Origin: Prosthecomicrobium pneumaticum
Lineage (GTDB): Bacteria; Pseudomonadota; Alphaproteobacteria; Rhizobiales; Kaistiaceae
DNA: 60,863 nt
Assembly (NCBI RefSeq): GCF_014199915.1
Contig: NZ_JACHOO010000014.1
Location: 1 to 60,863, forward strand
Reading direction: 5' to 3'
Within the stretch, counting starts at the first letter, position 1. Every line of letters begins with the position of its first letter. The notes beneath the pieces were generated by a model. That model saw only the letters and a program-made list of their open reading frames with translations. It was not told where the DNA came from and searched no databases. A program made the translations under genes and the position numbers. Below, piece by piece: positions 25,677 through 33,830 of this stretch.

Positions 25677-26624
25677 ATGGGAGACAGGGTCAATCTCGTA
25701 TTCTACGTCTACCAGAAGCAGCACGACCACGGCGATTTCCGGGAGATCGCGCGGCGGGTGATGCGGCGCGAGCCCCGCATCGCGGCCCATGTCTGCGCGA
25801 CGTCCGATCCGATCGGCAAGCTCGCCCTTTTCCCGCAAGTGATGCTGCGGCCGACCTTGTCGATCGAAATGGACCGCATGCGCTGGCCGCGCTCGCCGCG
25901 GGGACCGCGCCTCGCCCACCGCCCGAGCGGCGGCAAGCTGAAGCAATATGAACTGCTCACGAAGGCCGGCATACCGGTGCCCAGAATGACGGCGGTCACG
26001 CCGGATCTCGTTCTCGACCCGACCGAGTGGGGGCCATACGTGGTGGTGAAGCCGGATCGCGGCCGGCGCGGCGCCTTCGTCACCGTCCGCAAGCCCGGCA
26101 AGGTCCGGTATCAGGATCCGGAGAGTTTCGCCCCCGATCATCTCGGCCGGAAAGGCGGGATGGTCGCGCAGCAATTCATCTATACGGGGCCGCAGCCCCA
26201 AGCCTATCGCGTACTCACCTATTTCGGCCGGGCGGTCAATTGCACGCTCTCGACCGGACGGGCGGATCTTCCCGCCCTCGAGGGACCGGATGGATTCCGC
26301 AAGGCCGGCGGTGTGTCGATCGTCGCCTCGGCAATGGGCAGCACGTTCGTGCTCGCCGATGACGCGGACGTCATCGCGCTCGCGCAGCAGGTGCACGCGG
26401 TAGTGCCCGACATTCCTTCCCTCGGGGTCGATATCATCCGCGATGCCCGGACAGGGCAGCTCTTCGTTCTCGAAATCAACCCGAGCGGCAATTGTTGGAG
26501 GCTCTCCAGCCCCAACGGCCGGAAGATACAGGCCGAAAACAAAATCGACCTCTACAGCCAGTTCGACGCCCTCGAGGTGGTCGCTGCCCGATCCGTGGAA
26601 CTCGCTCTGGAGCAGGCGCGATAG
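25677..26624 (+). CDS. ATP-grasp family ligase-like protein (copy 1)
   Basis: 315 residues from the ATG at 25677 (GAGGGG lies about 12 bases upstream). The ATP-grasp fold is recognisable by KLKQYELLTKAGIPVPRMT, the ATP-binding strand YVVVKPDRGRRGAFV, GGMVAQQFIYTG, and the metal/ATP loop LFVLEINPSGNCWRL. Such enzymes form carboxylate-amine or carboxylate-thiol bonds through an acyl phosphate; the substrate here is unknown. It heads a plus-strand run with TctC- and TctA-like transporter genes and faces a second ATP-grasp gene at 30.7 kb. The 264 bases upstream contain a 54-codon ORF coupled to the acyltransferase stop, which I do not accept as a gene. Confidence 0.72.
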   Translation: MGDRVNLVFYVYQKQHDHGDFREIARRVMRREPRIAAHVCATSDPIGKLALFPQVMLRPTLSIEMDRMRWPRSPRGPRLAHRPSGGKLKQYELLTKAGIPVPRMTAVTPDLVLDPTEWGPYVVVKPDRGRRGAFVTVRKPGKVRYQDPESFAPDHLGRKGGMVAQQFIYTGPQPQAYRVLTYFGRAVNCTLSTGRADLPALEGPDGFRKAGGVSIVASAMGSTFVLADDADVIALAQQVHAVVPDIPSLGVDIIRDARTGQLFVLEINPSGNCWRLSSPNGRKIQAENKIDLYSQFDALEVVAARSVELALEQAR

Positions 26625-26627
26625 TAT

Positions 26628-26659
26628 GGCGGGTCCGATCCGCACTGGACGGACCCGCC
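26628..26659 (+). terminator. Hairpin after the first ATP-grasp gene
   Basis: Perfect 10-bp stem, GGCGGGTCCG (26628-26637) with CGGACCCGCC (26650-26659), around a 12-base loop, starting four bases after the stop. No T-run follows, so it may be an mRNA-stabilising or partial termination hairpin between the ligase and the transporter genes. Confidence 0.5.
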
Positions 26660-26746
26660 GCGCCGTTCTATCCGATGACCTGGTGATTTCATCTGTGGTC
26701 AAAATGACAGATGTAGGCGGCACCTGTCGGCACCGGGAACGAGCGG

Positions 26747-27811
26747 ATGCGGGTCTTCAATCGAAGCGGGTTTTCCCGGCGCGCGGCGCTCCTCGGCGGG
26801 TGTGGCCTCGGCTTGGGCCTCGTGCTCGCCGGGCGCGGCCGGGCCGAGGCCGAGATCCCGCTCGCAGGACGCCGCATCGCCTTTCTGATCGGCAATGAGG
26901 GTTCGGGCGGCTACGAGACCTATGCGAGGGTCTTCGCCACCCATCTTGCCCGGGCCTTGCCCGAGAGCTCGATCTCGATCGAGGTGGTGCCCGAAGCCGA
27001 CGGCCGCCTCGCGGCGAAACGGATCGCCGCCGCAAGGGAAGGCGAACTGACCATCGGACTCTTCGAGACGGCGCTTCTCTACAGCGAGATAGAAAGCGAG
27101 ACGGCCACAGCCTTCAGCGTCGGCGCCTTCAACTGGATCGGCAAGCTCGCGGTCGACGAGCGTGTTCTGGTCGCCGGCACGGCGAGCGGCGTTCGTTCGA
27201 TCGATGATCTCGAGGCGCGCGCAGAGCCGGCAATCTTTCCCGCAAGTACCATCGTCTCGCGCAGCGCGTCGGAATGCTACGTCCTCAACGCACTGCTCGG
27301 CCTCTCCATCAAACCCGTTCCCGGCTACAATGGCGGCCAGCGCGCCCTCGCCATGCTGAGCGGAGAGGGCCAGGTGATCCTCGGCTCCTATACGAGCCAG
27401 TCGAAACTGATCGACCAGGGCGCGGTCTCCGTCATTCTGAGGCTCAACGAGGTTCCGGCGCCCCAGGCGCCGACGACGGCCCCGCTGCTGCGCAGCCTCG
27501 TCACGCCGGAACGAAGCCTCCCCGTCGACCTGATCGAGGCGGCTGCCACGCTCGGCCGCTGGATCGCCGCGCCCCCCTCGGTCGCCCCTGCCGATCTCGA
27601 TGCGCTGCGCGCCGCGTTCGACAAGGTCGTTTCGAACGCAGAGTATCGCGAGGAGATGCGCCGCACGGAACTGGCGGTCGATCCTTTGGGGGGTGCGGAG
27701 GTCCAGAAGCGGGTTCGCGCCCTGCTCGACCGCAAGACGGACCTGCAGGCGGCGCTCGCCGAGGCCGGCCGGTGCGGTCGTCTGCGCGCCGACGGCGAGC
27801 GGACGTGCTGA
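26747..27811 (+). CDS. TctC/Bug-like tripartite transporter solute-binding protein
   Basis: 354 residues with a twin-arginine-like signal (FSRRAALLGGCGLGLGLVLA), so exported to the periplasm, perhaps pre-folded. The mature part resembles TctC-type binding proteins, with GGYETYARVFATHLARALP near the N-terminus and RFDKVVSNAEYREEM-like helices at the C-terminus (read here as AFDKVVSNAEYREEM). The membrane component follows 34 bases downstream. These transporters import carboxylates using an ion gradient. The sequence is divergent, so the ligand is open. Confidence 0.72.
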   Translation: MRVFNRSGFSRRAALLGGCGLGLGLVLAGRGRAEAEIPLAGRRIAFLIGNEGSGGYETYARVFATHLARALPESSISIEVVPEADGRLAAKRIAAAREGELTIGLFETALLYSEIESETATAFSVGAFNWIGKLAVDERVLVAGTASGVRSIDDLEARAEPAIFPASTIVSRSASECYVLNALLGLSIKPVPGYNGGQRALAMLSGEGQVILGSYTSQSKLIDQGAVSVILRLNEVPAPQAPTTAPLLRSLVTPERSLPVDLIEAAATLGRWIAAPPSVAPADLDALRAAFDKVVSNAEYREEMRRTELAVDPLGGAEVQKRVRALLDRKTDLQAALAEAGRCGRLRADGERTC

Positions 27812-27845
27812 CCCGCAAGGCCAGCGAGGGTGCGGTGCGCCGCCG

Positions 27846-29777
27846 ATGATCGACGCCGTCTCTGCTTCTCTCGCAGAACTCGCGGACCTCACCCGCCTCG
27901 GTGCGCTCGTCTGCGGGGTGCTGCTCGGCTTTGCCGCCGGGATCATTCCCGGGCTCGGGGGCCGCATCGGCCTGCTCCTCGCCCTGCCGCTCGCGATCCT
28001 TTTCGAGCCGCTCGCCGGCGCAGCCTTTCTGATCGCCCTCCATGCCGTGGTTCACACCTCGGGCTCGATCACGCCCATCGCCTATGGGCTGCCGACCTCC
28101 GCATCGGAGGCCGCCACCGCGCTCGACGGCTTCCAGCTGCAGCGCCAGGGCCGCGGCGCCGAGGCGCTCGGTGCGAGCCTCAGTGCATCCGCCTTCGGCG
28201 GCGTCGTCGGCGCGCTCGTCTTCCTGCTCGCCGCGCCGCTGGTCCGGCCTGTGATCACCGCGGTCGGCGCGCCGGAATTCCTCGTGCTGTCGCTGATCGG
28301 CCTCGCCCTCGTCTCGACCCTCTCCGACCGGCAGCCGAGCGGGGGGCTCGCCGTCGCCGGCCTCGGCGTGCTCGCCTCGACCGTTGGCATGGACGCGCTC
28401 ACCGCGACGCCGCGCTTCACCTTCGGCATGCTCGAGCTCTGGGACGGGCTCGACACGATCGCGGTGATCGGCGGCCTCTTCGTCATCCCCGAAATGCTCG
28501 CCCTCGCGGCGAACGGGATCGGCCCGCAAACCGCCCCGCACGGGGCGCAACGCCGGCAGATGATCGCCGGCATGATCGGCGCCTTCCGCTACGCGATGGT
28601 GATGATCCGCAGCACGGTGATCGGCATCGTCGTCGGGATCATGCCGGGCGTCGGATCGAGCGTGTCCGTCTGGATCGCCTATGCCGATGCGGCGAGGCGG
28701 GCCAGGAGCGACGTTCCGTTCGGCCAAGGAGCCGTCGCCGGCGTCGTCGCCCCCGAGGCGGCGAACAACGCCAAGGAGGGCGGCGCGCTCATCCCGACCG
28801 TCTTCTTCGGCATTCCCGGAAGTTCGAGCATGGCGATCCTGATCGGCGGCTTCGTCATGCTCGGGATCGATCTGGGGCCGGACTTCCTGTCCGCCAAGCT
28901 GCCCGACGCGCTCTATTTCGGCTGGGTGGTCATCGCCGCCAATCTCCTCGCCGTGCCGCTGTTCCTGCTCGTCGTCCCACACATCGTCCGGGTCACCACC
29001 TTCAGGCCCGCCGCGATCGTGCCGTTTGCCCTCATCGCGATCGTCACCGCGGCGCTCGGCTCCACCAACAGCGCGCTCGGTTACTGGCAGTTCCTCGCCG
29101 GCGGCGTGCTCGGCGTCATGCTCTACCTCGCCGGCCTGCCGCGCGCGCCTTTCCTGCTCGGCTTCGTCATCGGTCCGCTCGTGGAGACCTCTCTCACCAA
29201 GACGATCGTCGTCTTCGGGTCGAGCGCCGCCTACCGGCCCGGCGTGATCCTGCTCGGGCTGGCGCTTCTCGCCGTGCTCTACGGGCTGCGGCGCCCGAAG
29301 ACGGAGGTACCCGCCGGTGTCGACGGCAGCGCGGTCTCACTGGAAGGCCCGCGCCGGCTGCGCCCCGTCACCCTCGCGACGCTCGGCCTCTTCGTGACGG
29401 TCGGTTCCGCCGCGATCGTCACCGCACTCTCATTCGGCAAGCCGGCGGGCATCGCGCCGGTCCTCGCCGCGACCGTGCTCGTGGCCGGGGCGCTGGTGTC
29501 GATCGTACTGGTGCGGAAAGAACGCGGATCCAGGGCTCCGCCGATCTCCTCCGGCGTCGCCGCGCGGCTCGCTGCCTTCCTCGCGCTCGTTCCCGTCCTC
29601 GGCCTCGTGGTGTCGTCCCTTGCCTTCCTCTACACGACGCGCAAAGCCATCTCCGCGCGACCGTCCGTTCTGCTGCTCTGTGCGGCGGTGATCGTCCTCG
29701 GCGAATATCTGATGATCGAGGTCCTGCTCGGAAAGGCGCTCCCGGTCGGATGGGTCGGGGCGGTTCTGCTTCACTGA
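27846..29777 (+). CDS. TctA-type tripartite tricarboxylate transporter, fused to a TctB-like domain
   Basis: 643 residues from the ATG at 27846. Residues ~1-490 form the large TctA subunit: GIIPGLGGRIGLLLALPLA, GSITPIAYGLPTSASEAA, LDGFQLQRQG, GIMPGVGSSVSVWIA and EAANNAKEGGALIPTVFFG, duplicated as in the family. Residues ~500-643 add about four more helices (LATLGLFVTVGSAAIVTAL and on) in the position of the small TctB subunit, so this appears to be a TctA-TctB fusion. It converges with the methyltransferase gene, with a 6-base gap. Confidence 0.8.
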   Translation: MIDAVSASLAELADLTRLGALVCGVLLGFAAGIIPGLGGRIGLLLALPLAILFEPLAGAAFLIALHAVVHTSGSITPIAYGLPTSASEAATALDGFQLQRQGRGAEALGASLSASAFGGVVGALVFLLAAPLVRPVITAVGAPEFLVLSLIGLALVSTLSDRQPSGGLAVAGLGVLASTVGMDALTATPRFTFGMLELWDGLDTIAVIGGLFVIPEMLALAANGIGPQTAPHGAQRRQMIAGMIGAFRYAMVMIRSTVIGIVVGIMPGVGSSVSVWIAYADAARRARSDVPFGQGAVAGVVAPEAANNAKEGGALIPTVFFGIPGSSSMAILIGGFVMLGIDLGPDFLSAKLPDALYFGWVVIAANLLAVPLFLLVVPHIVRVTTFRPAAIVPFALIAIVTAALGSTNSALGYWQFLAGGVLGVMLYLAGLPRAPFLLGFVIGPLVETSLTKTIVVFGSSAAYRPGVILLGLALLAVLYGLRRPKTEVPAGVDGSAVSLEGPRRLRPVTLATLGLFVTVGSAAIVTALSFGKPAGIAPVLAATVLVAGALVSIVLVRKERGSRAPPISSGVAARLAAFLALVPVLGLVVSSLAFLYTTRKAISARPSVLLLCAAVIVLGEYLMIEVLLGKALPVGWVGAVLLH

Positions 29778-29783
29778 GCCGCC

Positions 29784-30701
29784 TCAGGGCGCCCGCAGCA
29801 GGGCGAGAACGCGCTTGCGCAGATAGCTCGGCTGCGCGCCTCCTCCGATCGTGCGGCGGACCGGCTCGATCCGCTCGAGACGCAAGGGGGAGCTCTCGAA
29901 GAGCCGGCGCACTTCATCCTCGTTGCGGAACTCGCCCTGCCGCGCCTCGTCATCGGCGAGGCTTCGCTCGAGCCGCGGCAGGATGTCCGCCCAGTCGAGA
30001 TCCGCCGTGGCGGGATCATGCACCAGGCGCTCGAGGACACGCTCGTTCGCCCGCCGCCGCTTCGCGCCGTCCGCGAGGCTCTCCTCGGCCTCCAGGCTCT
30101 TGATGCGATTGGAGAAGACCATCGCTCCTCCGGGCCGCAGCCAGGCCGCGAGTTCGCCGAGAACAGCCGGGTGGCGCGCGTTGGGAATGAACCGGAAGAC
30201 GCTGTGCAGAAGGAGGATGTCGGCCGGGAAACGGCGCTCCGGCCCCGTCAGATCGACCGCCTCGGTGGCGAGATCGAGCCCATGCCGCTCCGCGAACCGG
30301 CGACAGAGATCGAGCGGCGTCGGGCAGAGATCGAGCACCGTGAAGCGGATACGGCGAAGTGCCTCGCCGCCGAGCCGGGCCGCGGCATGCGCAGCCGTCG
30401 AGAGCACGCCGGTATCCGCCGAGCCGGCGATCACCAGCTCGATCCGTTCCGGTCGCGCCAGACGCGCGGCCATCTCCTCGGAGAGAAGGGCGATCAGCGG
30501 AGGCCGATCGGTCTCGATGCCCATCGCCTCGCCGACGGCGCGGTGGGCCGTGCAGCGGATGTGATAATCGGCGCAACCCGGACAGAGCGAAGGGGCGATC
30601 GCCGCCGCGCGCCGCAGATTCCCGATCAGATCTTCGCCACACCGCGCCGGATCGAGCAGGCTCGATCCGTCGACCACCCCCGCTTCGCTCGCCATGCTCA
30701 T
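29784..30701 (-). CDS. Class I SAM-dependent methyltransferase-like protein
   Basis: 305 residues. The core reads IELVIAGSADTGVLSTAAH (motif I region), RFTVLDLCPTPLDLCRRFA (acidic end of strand 2), PADILLLHSVFRFIP and LAAWLRPGGAMVFSNRI, the order of Rossmann-fold methyltransferases. An N-terminal CPGCADYHIRC contains three cysteines and may bind a metal. The ATG at 30701 overlaps the upstream ATP-grasp stop (ATGA); a second ATG six bases later suits GAGAAGGG better as ribosome-binding site. The substrate may be the product of the ATP-grasp enzymes, by context only. Confidence 0.75.
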   Translation of the reverse strand: MSMASEAGVVDGSSLLDPARCGEDLIGNLRRAAAIAPSLCPGCADYHIRCTAHRAVGEAMGIETDRPPLIALLSEEMAARLARPERIELVIAGSADTGVLSTAAHAAARLGGEALRRIRFTVLDLCPTPLDLCRRFAERHGLDLATEAVDLTGPERRFPADILLLHSVFRFIPNARHPAVLGELAAWLRPGGAMVFSNRIKSLEAEESLADGAKRRRANERVLERLVHDPATADLDWADILPRLERSLADDEARQGEFRNEDEVRRLFESSPLRLERIEPVRRTIGGGAQPSYLRKRVLALLRAP

Positions 30702-31723
30702 CCCTTCTCACCCGGTCCGATCGGCGCCCGCGGCATCAGCGCGCGGCGGGCGATCCGCCCGAGACTGGCGGCGAGCCGCCCTTTCGGCAGCCGCTTGTCA
30801 TGGGCCCGCGGCCGCGTCTCCTCGAAGGGGACCCAGCCGGCTCCGTGCGGGGTATCGAGGGCGCGAAGGGCCTCGAGGAAGCGCGACCGGATGATCGTGC
30901 GCCGCTCGGAACGGGCGTCGCTGCGGGCGAATTTCGGAAAGCTCGGATTGGTGTTGATCTCGAAGACCTGAAGGCGGCCGCCGCAGAAGCCGTAATCGAC
31001 GCGGCCGAAATCGATCCCGCCCGCCCGGAACGCGGCGAGCAGGTGGTCGGCGTGCGGATTGTCGCGGATGAAGGCGAGCTCCTCGGCCACCTGATCCGGC
31101 CCGATCTTCGAGGAAGCCTTCTTCACCACCCAGTCGTCTCCGCACATCAGGTGCTGCGGGACGATCCGTCCGCCGATATTGAAGGCGCCGTACTTGCGGA
31201 AGAAACCGTCCGGCCCGGCCTCACCGACATAGCCGACAGCGATGCGGCCCTTCAACGGGCGGCCCCGCCGCTCGAGATCGGCGAGCGCCGCTTCGAACGC
31301 CGCCGGATCGCCGAGCACAGCCGTATCGGGACGGCCGTATCCGTCCTCAGCCCGTATGAAGACCGGAAACCGCGCCGGCCGGCTGCCGTCATCGAGCCGG
31401 ACGGCATCGAAGTCGTTGAGGCCGGCCCGGTGAAGGCGCCGCAGAAGCGGCAGCCGCTCGCAGGCGGAAAGAGGGTGATTGAGGATCCGAACGCGCGGAT
31501 CGGCGCTCTGAAGCGCCAGCGCGAAGGCCGCCGCGCTGTCCGTTTCATAACGGCTCAGCCGGTCGAAATCCGTGAAAATGTAATGGCCGAGGGGTCCGCC
31601 GCCTTCGAGGAACAATTCCTCGTAGGTGAAGAAATCGATCAGGCCCCGGGCGTCGGATCCGAGGCCGGCGACCAAAGCTCTGATCGTCGTGCTGAAGCGC
31701 TCGGTCACGACATAGCGAATCAT
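30698..31723 (-). CDS. ATP-grasp family ligase-like protein (copy 2)
   Basis: 341 residues starting MIRYVVTERFSTTIRALV. The ATP-grasp domain is indicated by RLPLLRRLHRAGLNDFDAV, FPVFIRAEDGYGRPD, DDWVVKKASSKIG and the metal-binding LQVFEINTNPSFPKF. It shares fold but little sequence with the protein at 25.7 kb. The C-terminus is basic (about residues 300-341). It is co-transcribed with the methyltransferase, so a two-step modification is plausible. Product and acceptor unknown. Confidence 0.72.
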   Translation of the reverse strand: MIRYVVTERFSTTIRALVAGLGSDARGLIDFFTYEELFLEGGGPLGHYIFTDFDRLSRYETDSAAAFALALQSADPRVRILNHPLSACERLPLLRRLHRAGLNDFDAVRLDDGSRPARFPVFIRAEDGYGRPDTAVLGDPAAFEAALADLERRGRPLKGRIAVGYVGEAGPDGFFRKYGAFNIGGRIVPQHLMCGDDWVVKKASSKIGPDQVAEELAFIRDNPHADHLLAAFRAGGIDFGRVDYGFCGGRLQVFEINTNPSFPKFARSDARSERRTIIRSRFLEALRALDTPHGAGWVPFEETRPRAHDKRLPKGRLAASLGRIARRALMPRAPIGPGEKG

Positions 31724-31937
31724 CCGCAGAGCCCTTCCGGCCCGCAGCCGCGCGGGCGCCGGGCGGAGCTTTAGGGGTGGCGCGAGCCCCGCGCAAGCTG
31801 CGTGGCGACAGCCCCCGAGGCGGCACGGGATGACCGGCGCACCGCCCGGCAGGCTGCGGTGTGCACGCGATGTCGGGCGCCTGCGGGACCATCAGGCGGG
31901 CGGCGAAGGACCGGGAGGCCGCCCCACCTCGCTAAAA

Positions 31938-31953
31938 TCTAACCCGTTTTAGA
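31938..31953. promoter_or_regulatory. Upstream LacI-type operator candidate
   Basis: TCTAACCC-GTTTTAGA is an imperfect palindrome (6 of 8 positions) centred on C/G. Its right half GTTTTAGA matches the half-sites of the promoter-proximal operator at 32028-32041. The centres are 89 bp apart, permitting DNA looping. The rest of the 335-base gap 31724-32058 shows nothing else. Confidence 0.5.
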
Positions 31954-31998
31954 TCCGTATCTTACCGCATTGCATCAACGATTTCCTTGCATCAAGGC

Positions 31999-32027
31999 TT
32001 GACATTGAAGTGGCGCGAAACTCTTAT
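31999..32027 (+). promoter_or_regulatory. Sigma-70 promoter of the sugar operon
   Basis: Perfect -35 TTGACA (31999-32004), 17-base spacer, and -10 TCTTAT (32022-32027, 4 of 6). The operator begins directly after the -10, so a bound LacI-type repressor would cover the transcription start. Confidence 0.7.
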
Positions 32028-32041
32028 CTAAAACGCTTTAG
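32028..32041. promoter_or_regulatory. LacI-type operator at the sugar-operon transcription start
   Basis: CTAAAAC-GCTTTAG, a 14-bp palindrome (6 of 7 positions) with the central CG typical of LacI-family sites. It lies immediately downstream of the -10. The LacI-family gene at 38555-39568 in the same operon is the likely regulator. Confidence 0.65.
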
Positions 32042-32058
32042 GACACGAGGAGGAGCCC

Positions 32059-32895
32059 ATGTTCCGTTACAGCTACGACGCGCTCGTCTATTTCGGTGAG
32101 GACATCTCGGAGAGCATCAAGCGCGTTGCGCGGTACGGCTATGACGCGATCGAACTGGTCGGCGAGCCGGACACGCAGGACGGCGCGGCGATCCGCCGGC
32201 AGTGCGAAGACGCCGGAATCGGCGTGTCGTCGATCTGCTCGATCTACACGGGCGAGGCGCGCGACCTGACCAACAAGAGCGCCGAGAACCGCCGCAAGGC
32301 GGTCGACTATTCGAAGCGCGTCGCCGATCTCGCCGCCGCCTCCGGCGCGCCGATCATGATCGTGGCGCCGAGTCCGGTCGGCAAAATGGCGCCCGAGAGC
32401 GCGCCCGAGCAGGAATGGGCCTGGGCCGTCGAGGGCATCAAGGAGATCGCCGACCACGCCGCCTCGCAGAACGTCAAGCTCTGCATCGAGGCCTGGAACC
32501 GCTACGAGACCCACTTCATCAACCGCATCCCGCAGGCGCTCGACCTGATGCGGGACGTCGACAAGCCGAATGTCGGCGTGATGGGCGACACCTTCCACAT
32601 GAACATCGACGATCCCGACATCGCCGGTGCGATCCGCGATGCCGGCAAGGCGATGATCCACATCCACTTCGCCGACAGCAACCGCGCCGCGCCGGGCGCC
32701 GGCCACACCGATTTCGTGCCGATCATGCAGGCGCTCAAGGATGTCGGCTACGAAGGCCACATCACCTTCGAGCTGCTGCCGGCCTCGTCCGACCCCTTCG
32801 CGACGCTGCGCCAGGGCGGCGGCCGCGAGTTCTACGATGCCTACACCAGGCAGGCGATCGAGGTGATCAAGTCGCTCGAAGCGAAGCTCGTCTGA
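32059..32895 (+). CDS. Sugar phosphate isomerase/epimerase, TIM barrel (first of two)
   Basis: 278 residues; ribosome-binding site GAGGAGG lies about seven bases before the ATG. The fold is the xylose-isomerase-like TIM barrel. Probable metal ligands are Glu in LCIEAWNRYETHFIN, Asp in VGVMGDTFHMNIDD, His in IHIHFADSNR and Glu in HITFELLP, the E-D-H-E set of ketose 3-epimerases (D-tagatose/D-psicose 3-epimerase group). It is the first gene of the LacI-controlled operon. It probably interconverts imported ketoses or their acids; substrate not assigned. Confidence 0.8.
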   Translation: MFRYSYDALVYFGEDISESIKRVARYGYDAIELVGEPDTQDGAAIRRQCEDAGIGVSSICSIYTGEARDLTNKSAENRRKAVDYSKRVADLAAASGAPIMIVAPSPVGKMAPESAPEQEWAWAVEGIKEIADHAASQNVKLCIEAWNRYETHFINRIPQALDLMRDVDKPNVGVMGDTFHMNIDDPDIAGAIRDAGKAMIHIHFADSNRAAPGAGHTDFVPIMQALKDVGYEGHITFELLPASSDPFATLRQGGGREFYDAYTRQAIEVIKSLEAKLV

Positions 32896-32906
32896 GGGAG
32901 GGCGCG

Positions 32907-33752
32907 ATGAAATTCGGTGCCAGCACCTTCATCTGGGTCTCGCCCTTCTCGAACGACACGCTCGACCTCGTCGACAAGGTGGCGGCGCTCGGTTTCGACC
33001 TGATCGAGGTCTGCGTCGAGGATCCCGCGACGATCGACACCACGGCGATCCGCCGCCGCATCGAGGCGGCCGGGATCGGCGCCACGGTCTGCGGCGCCTT
33101 CGGCCCGGACCGCGACATGAGCGCGGACGATCCCGCCATCCGCCGCAATGCGATCGACTATGTCGAGCGCTGTGCGGAGATCGCGAGCGAGCTCGGCGCC
33201 GACATCGTCGTCGGCCCGATGTATTCCGCCGTCGGCCGGACGCGGATGGCGGAGCCCGACGAGCGCCGGGCGCAGCGCACCCTCGCCGCCGACAGCATCC
33301 GCAAGGCCGCGGACCATGCCGCGGCGCGCGGCGTGCGCCTCGGCATCGAGCCGCTCAACCGGTTCGAGACCGACCTCGTCAACACCGTGGAGCAGGGTGT
33401 CGGCCTCGTCGAGGAGATCGGCCGCGACAATGTCGGCCTGCTCCTCGACACCTTCCACATGAACATCGAGGAGAAGGACCTGCCGGCGGCGCTCCGCCGC
33501 GCCGGCCGCCACATCTTCGAGTTCCACGCCTGCTCGAGCGATCGCGGCACGCCCGGCGAGGACCATCTCGACTGGACGGGCATCGCCGCGGCGCTCGCCG
33601 ACGCCGGCTATGACGGCGCCGTGGTGATCGAGGCGTTCACGCCGAAGATCAAGGAGATCGCCCGCGCGGTCTCGATCTGGCGGCCGCTCGCCGAGAGCGA
33701 GGACGCCCTCGCGGCGAACGGCCTCGCCCATCTGAAGCGCGTCTTCGCCTGA
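32907..33752 (+). CDS. D-tagatose/D-psicose 3-epimerase-like protein, TIM barrel (second)
   Basis: 281 residues from the ATG at 32907, 11 bases after the first epimerase. It is a paralogue of its neighbour (shared DTFHMNI motif). The metal-binding E-D-H-E set is visible in LGIEPLNRFETDLVNT, LLLDTFHMNIEE, FEFHACSSDRG and VVIEAFTP. This motif series is closer to the D-tagatose 3-epimerase/L-ribulose 3-epimerase pattern than that of the first gene. Two epimerases in one operon suggest sequential or alternative substrates. An inter-cistronic hairpin follows. Confidence 0.82.
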   Translation: MKFGASTFIWVSPFSNDTLDLVDKVAALGFDLIEVCVEDPATIDTTAIRRRIEAAGIGATVCGAFGPDRDMSADDPAIRRNAIDYVERCAEIASELGADIVVGPMYSAVGRTRMAEPDERRAQRTLAADSIRKAADHAAARGVRLGIEPLNRFETDLVNTVEQGVGLVEEIGRDNVGLLLDTFHMNIEEKDLPAALRRAGRHIFEFHACSSDRGTPGEDHLDWTGIAAALADAGYDGAVVIEAFTPKIKEIARAVSIWRPLAESEDALAANGLAHLKRVFA

Positions 33753-33754
33753 AA

Positions 33755-33786
33755 GCGGCGCGCGCCGGTCGCCCGGTGCGCGCCGC
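33755..33786 (+). repeat. Inter-cistronic hairpin after the second epimerase
   Basis: Perfect 9-bp stem, GCGGCGCGC (33755-33763) with GCGCGCCGC (33778-33786), three bases after the stop and 44 bases before the ATPase ATG. It has no T-run, so it more likely tunes mRNA stability than terminates. Confidence 0.45.
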
Positions 33787-33830
33787 CTCCCGGCATCGCC
33801 CGCTCCCGTGCGCCGGTCGGAGGAGGACCC

